Part shown: positions 12,852 to 14,537 of the stretch, piece after piece | Position numbering within the stretch: position 1 is the stretch's first letter | How the letters are laid out: every line of letters starts with the position of its first letter | Source: JACGMN01 sp964522635 | GTDB lineage: Archaea; Halobacteriota; Syntropharchaeia; Alkanophagales; Methanospirareceae | Direction of reading: 5' to 3' | Assembly: GCA_964522635.1 (NCBI GenBank) | Contig: CAZFWT010000049.1 | Location: 1-14,537 of the forward strand | DNA length: 14,537 nucleotides | Position numbers and translations under genes: made by a program | The notes under the pieces: generated by a model | The model's database searches: none | Seen by the model: the letters and a program-made list of their open reading frames with translations, nothing else | What the model was told of the DNA's origin: nothing

Positions 12852-13976
12852 TCATTCGAGTTCAGAGAGTTTTAAGCACTTCTCTGTACTTCTCATCTCC
12901 GCATCAACCCCCACGATATACGCATAGGGTGCGTAGGTCTTCACCTTCCGCGCTTCTCGTATGTGCACGGTATAGCCGGCGAACTCCGCGCCTAATGCCT
13001 GTATGGTTGTTACCAACCGCTCTTTCGCCTGCTCAATCGCCCGGTCGAGTGCTTCACTCCGCTCCTTCTTCTCCTCTCCTTCATCGGCGGAATACGCGAA
13101 TTCCAGCGCGTAGAAATGGATGATCCCGCCTTCGGGTTTGAGCATGCTCAGCGCTTCGCGGAGGAAGAGATACGCGCTCTTCGGCAGGTTCATGATGATC
13201 CGGTCGGCGGTGTTGTTGAACCGCAGGGCAATCATTCGAATGTCCCCTTCAATCGCGTCAACGTTCTGGAGCCGGTTTAGTCGAATGTTATCCACGAGAT
13301 ACCGTATCGCTTCGGGATTGATGTCAATCGCCGTGATGCGGCTCTGCGGTGCGCGTTTCGCGATCTGTACGGCGAACGGGCCGACCCCGGCGAACATATC
13401 AATGACGTCCTCAGGTTTGCCGGTTTGAGCCGCTTGCGACGCAACTCTCCGCCGTTCGCCTGCCAGTCGCGGGTTGAAATATACCGTCTCGAGATCGAGC
13501 ATGAACCTGCACGCGTTCTCGGTATGGAGCGTCTCCGTGCGGTGCTCGCCCGTGATTATTCCTAACCGGCGCGTGCGGAAAACGCCTTCGACCGCGGAAA
13601 CGCGTTTGGCAACCACCTTGATGTTCCGGTGCAGCGCCATGATCGCGTCGGCAACTGCCGCTTCTTTCGACTGGTCTACTTCTTCGGTGAGCACCGCGAT
13701 ATCACCAACGACCTCAAAAGCAGGCTTGAAGCCGAGAAGGTCTTCTATGCTCTTTCGCTTTTCGGCGATTTCGAATTCGCGTGTGGTCAGTTCTCTGATA
13801 TGAAGCTCGCGTAGTTCGACCTCGGGCAATGGCTGTGAGAGCGGGAGGTAAATGAAATGCTCATTTGAGATAATCTTCGCGTCGGTTCGCAGCAGGCAGC
13901 GCGCCAGCAACGCTTGCCTGATTTCCTCACCTTCTCGCTTTGCTGCTTTGACACACGGTAACCGCTCCGGGTCCAT
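12852..13976 (-). CDS. trm5: tRNA (guanine37-N1)-methyltransferase Trm5, 374 aa
   Basis: Methylates N1 of G37 next to the anticodon with S-adenosylmethionine, preventing frameshifts. The N-terminal residues about 7-50 (LPCVKAAKREGEEIRQALL, then an IYLPL strand) are the D1 domain of archaeal Trm5. Then follow the D2 region (KRVSAVEGVFRTRRLGIITG, 125-144; TVYFNPRLAGERRRVA, 164-179), the SAM-binding motif VIDMFAGVGPFAVQIA (191-206), acidic DINPEA (218-223), and MNLPKSAYLFL (262-272), the NLP catalytic-site motif. The frame stays open back to 14294, but the family N-terminus matches from the ATG at 13976 and the longer part reads as the antisense of the next gene. It is divergent from a methyltransferase with 43 bases between them. 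Confidence 0.93.
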   Translation of the reverse strand: MDPERLPCVKAAKREGEEIRQALLARCLLRTDAKIISNEHFIYLPLSQPLPEVELRELHIRELTTREFEIAEKRKSIEDLLGFKPAFEVVGDIAVLTEEVDQSKEAAVADAIMALHRNIKVVAKRVSAVEGVFRTRRLGIITGEHRTETLHTENACRFMLDLETVYFNPRLAGERRRVASQAAQTGKPEDVIDMFAGVGPFAVQIAKRAPQSRITAIDINPEAIRYLVDNIRLNRLQNVDAIEGDIRMIALRFNNTADRIIMNLPKSAYLFLREALSMLKPEGGIIHFYALEFAYSADEGEEKKERSEALDRAIEQAKERLVTTIQALGAEFAGYTVHIREARKVKTYAPYAYIVGVDAEMRSTEKCLKLSELE

Positions 13977-14019
13977 AATAACTAATACCGGTACCACATA
14001 GTTAACGAGAGCGCGCAAG

Positions 14020-14537
14020 ATGGAAGAGGATGAGCAGGGCTTAATCGAGCGTGCGGAGATTTTACGGCGCTGGAACGTACGGGGTAAGCACCTTCTGGAC
14101 ATCGGCGCGGGCCCGCTGGCGATCATCGCCGCCCGCGAGTTCGACTGTCGCGTCACGACCATTGACGTCTCCGAAGAGGCAGTGCGTGAGGCGCGGCGCG
14201 AGGTGGAGCGTGAGGGGCTCAGTGACAAAATCACCATCGAGGAGGCCGATGCGACTGCGCTTCCGTACCCCGGCGGAAGTTTTGAGGTGGTCATCGGCTT
14301 TGGGATTCTGCATCATATCGAGCCGATAAAGCGTCTTCGTCTGCTCTATGAAGCCGCTCGAGTGGCGAGCGGAGCGGTAATACTGGTGGAATTGAACGCA
14401 GCGGGATTCAAGAAGCTCCACGAATTCGATGAATATACGCCGGTCGATCTGGCGTGGCTGGAACAGGCATTAAAAACGTTCGGAGAAGTGGAGACCTACG
14501 AAGGCCGATTGATGAACGTGTATGTGCTGTCTTTTTA
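14020..14537 (+). CDS. Class I SAM-dependent methyltransferase, small, 3' end cut by window
   Basis: An open frame of 172 codons runs from the ATG at 14020 to the window end, where the last two bases (TA) may begin a stop codon, so the protein is probably almost complete. It has the Rossmann methyltransferase motifs: LLDIGAGPLAIIA (25-37) as the glycine-rich SAM loop, TIDVS with Asp49 at the end of strand 2, EADATALPYPGGSFEVVIGF (75-94) with the acidic motif, and GILHHIEP as post-motif. It resembles small methyltransferases of the Methyltransf_11/25 type. No substrate domain is visible, and the target (small molecule, tRNA or protein) is unknown. Divergent pairing with trm5 does not prove a tRNA role. 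No clear ribosome-binding site precedes the ATG. Confidence 0.85.
   Translation, partial: MEEDEQGLIERAEILRRWNVRGKHLLDIGAGPLAIIAAREFDCRVTTIDVSEEAVREARREVEREGLSDKITIEEADATALPYPGGSFEVVIGFGILHHIEPIKRLRLLYEAARVASGAVILVELNAAGFKKLHEFDEYTPVDLAWLEQALKTFGEVETYEGRLMNVYVLSF

Noticed and set aside
13977..14294. N-terminal extension of trm5 to 14294
   Set aside because: The extra 106 residues are the antisense of a methyltransferase gene with clear SAM motifs, and Trm5 homology begins at 13976.

Overview
The window looks like part of an archaeal chromosome, most likely from the methanogen/ANME side of the Euryarchaeota. It carries a class I lysyl-tRNA synthetase, a Trm5-type tRNA methyltransferase, an archaeal-type 5S rRNA gene, TATA-box promoters with several apparently leaderless genes, a WtpA protein ending in a PGF-CTERM signal, and a NikR-family regulator. 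The exact lineage cannot be fixed from the sequence alone. One 100-N scaffold gap lies inside an ABC ATPase gene.

Left part (1-775, plus strand): a 76-codon gene of unknown function whose TATA box lies inside a perfect palindrome, followed by a winged-helix DNA-binding protein. Positions 807-6842 (all minus strand) form a molybdate/tungstate block: modA, a TrmO-like gene, modB and modC/wtpC in one tightly packed operon, then wtpA (a second oxyanion-binding protein, anchored by PGF-CTERM) and a gene resembling a molybdenum storage protein subunit (MosA/MosB). Four minus-strand promoters in this region share an ungapped 31-bp module that covers the TATA box and the start region. Two of them drive modA and wtpA. 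The other two (near 1927 and 7169) precede untranslated stretches of 230-310 nt that may be structured RNAs or long leaders.

Middle (7200-9301): a stand-alone 5S rRNA gene on the plus strand with its own TATA box, a six-copy pentanucleotide repeat at its 3' end, a probably leaderless class I lysS, and a 58-codon single-pass membrane protein on the minus strand.

Right part (9414-12507): a znuB-znuC-znuA type metal importer on the minus strand, divergent from a NikR-family regulator. The 101-bp intergenic region holds AT-rich repeats overlapping both promoters, so the regulator probably controls the importer and itself. The binding protein has the three-His-plus-Asp ligand set typical of zinc importers, while the regulator keeps all four nickel ligands of NikR, so the true metal is an open question. 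The window ends with trm5 (minus) divergent from a class I SAM-dependent methyltransferase gene that runs to the last base.

The main theme is metal supply. Uptake of Mo/W oxyanions, possible intracellular Mo storage and a shared promoter motif suggest a local Mo/W regulon, next to a separate NikR-controlled transition-metal importer.
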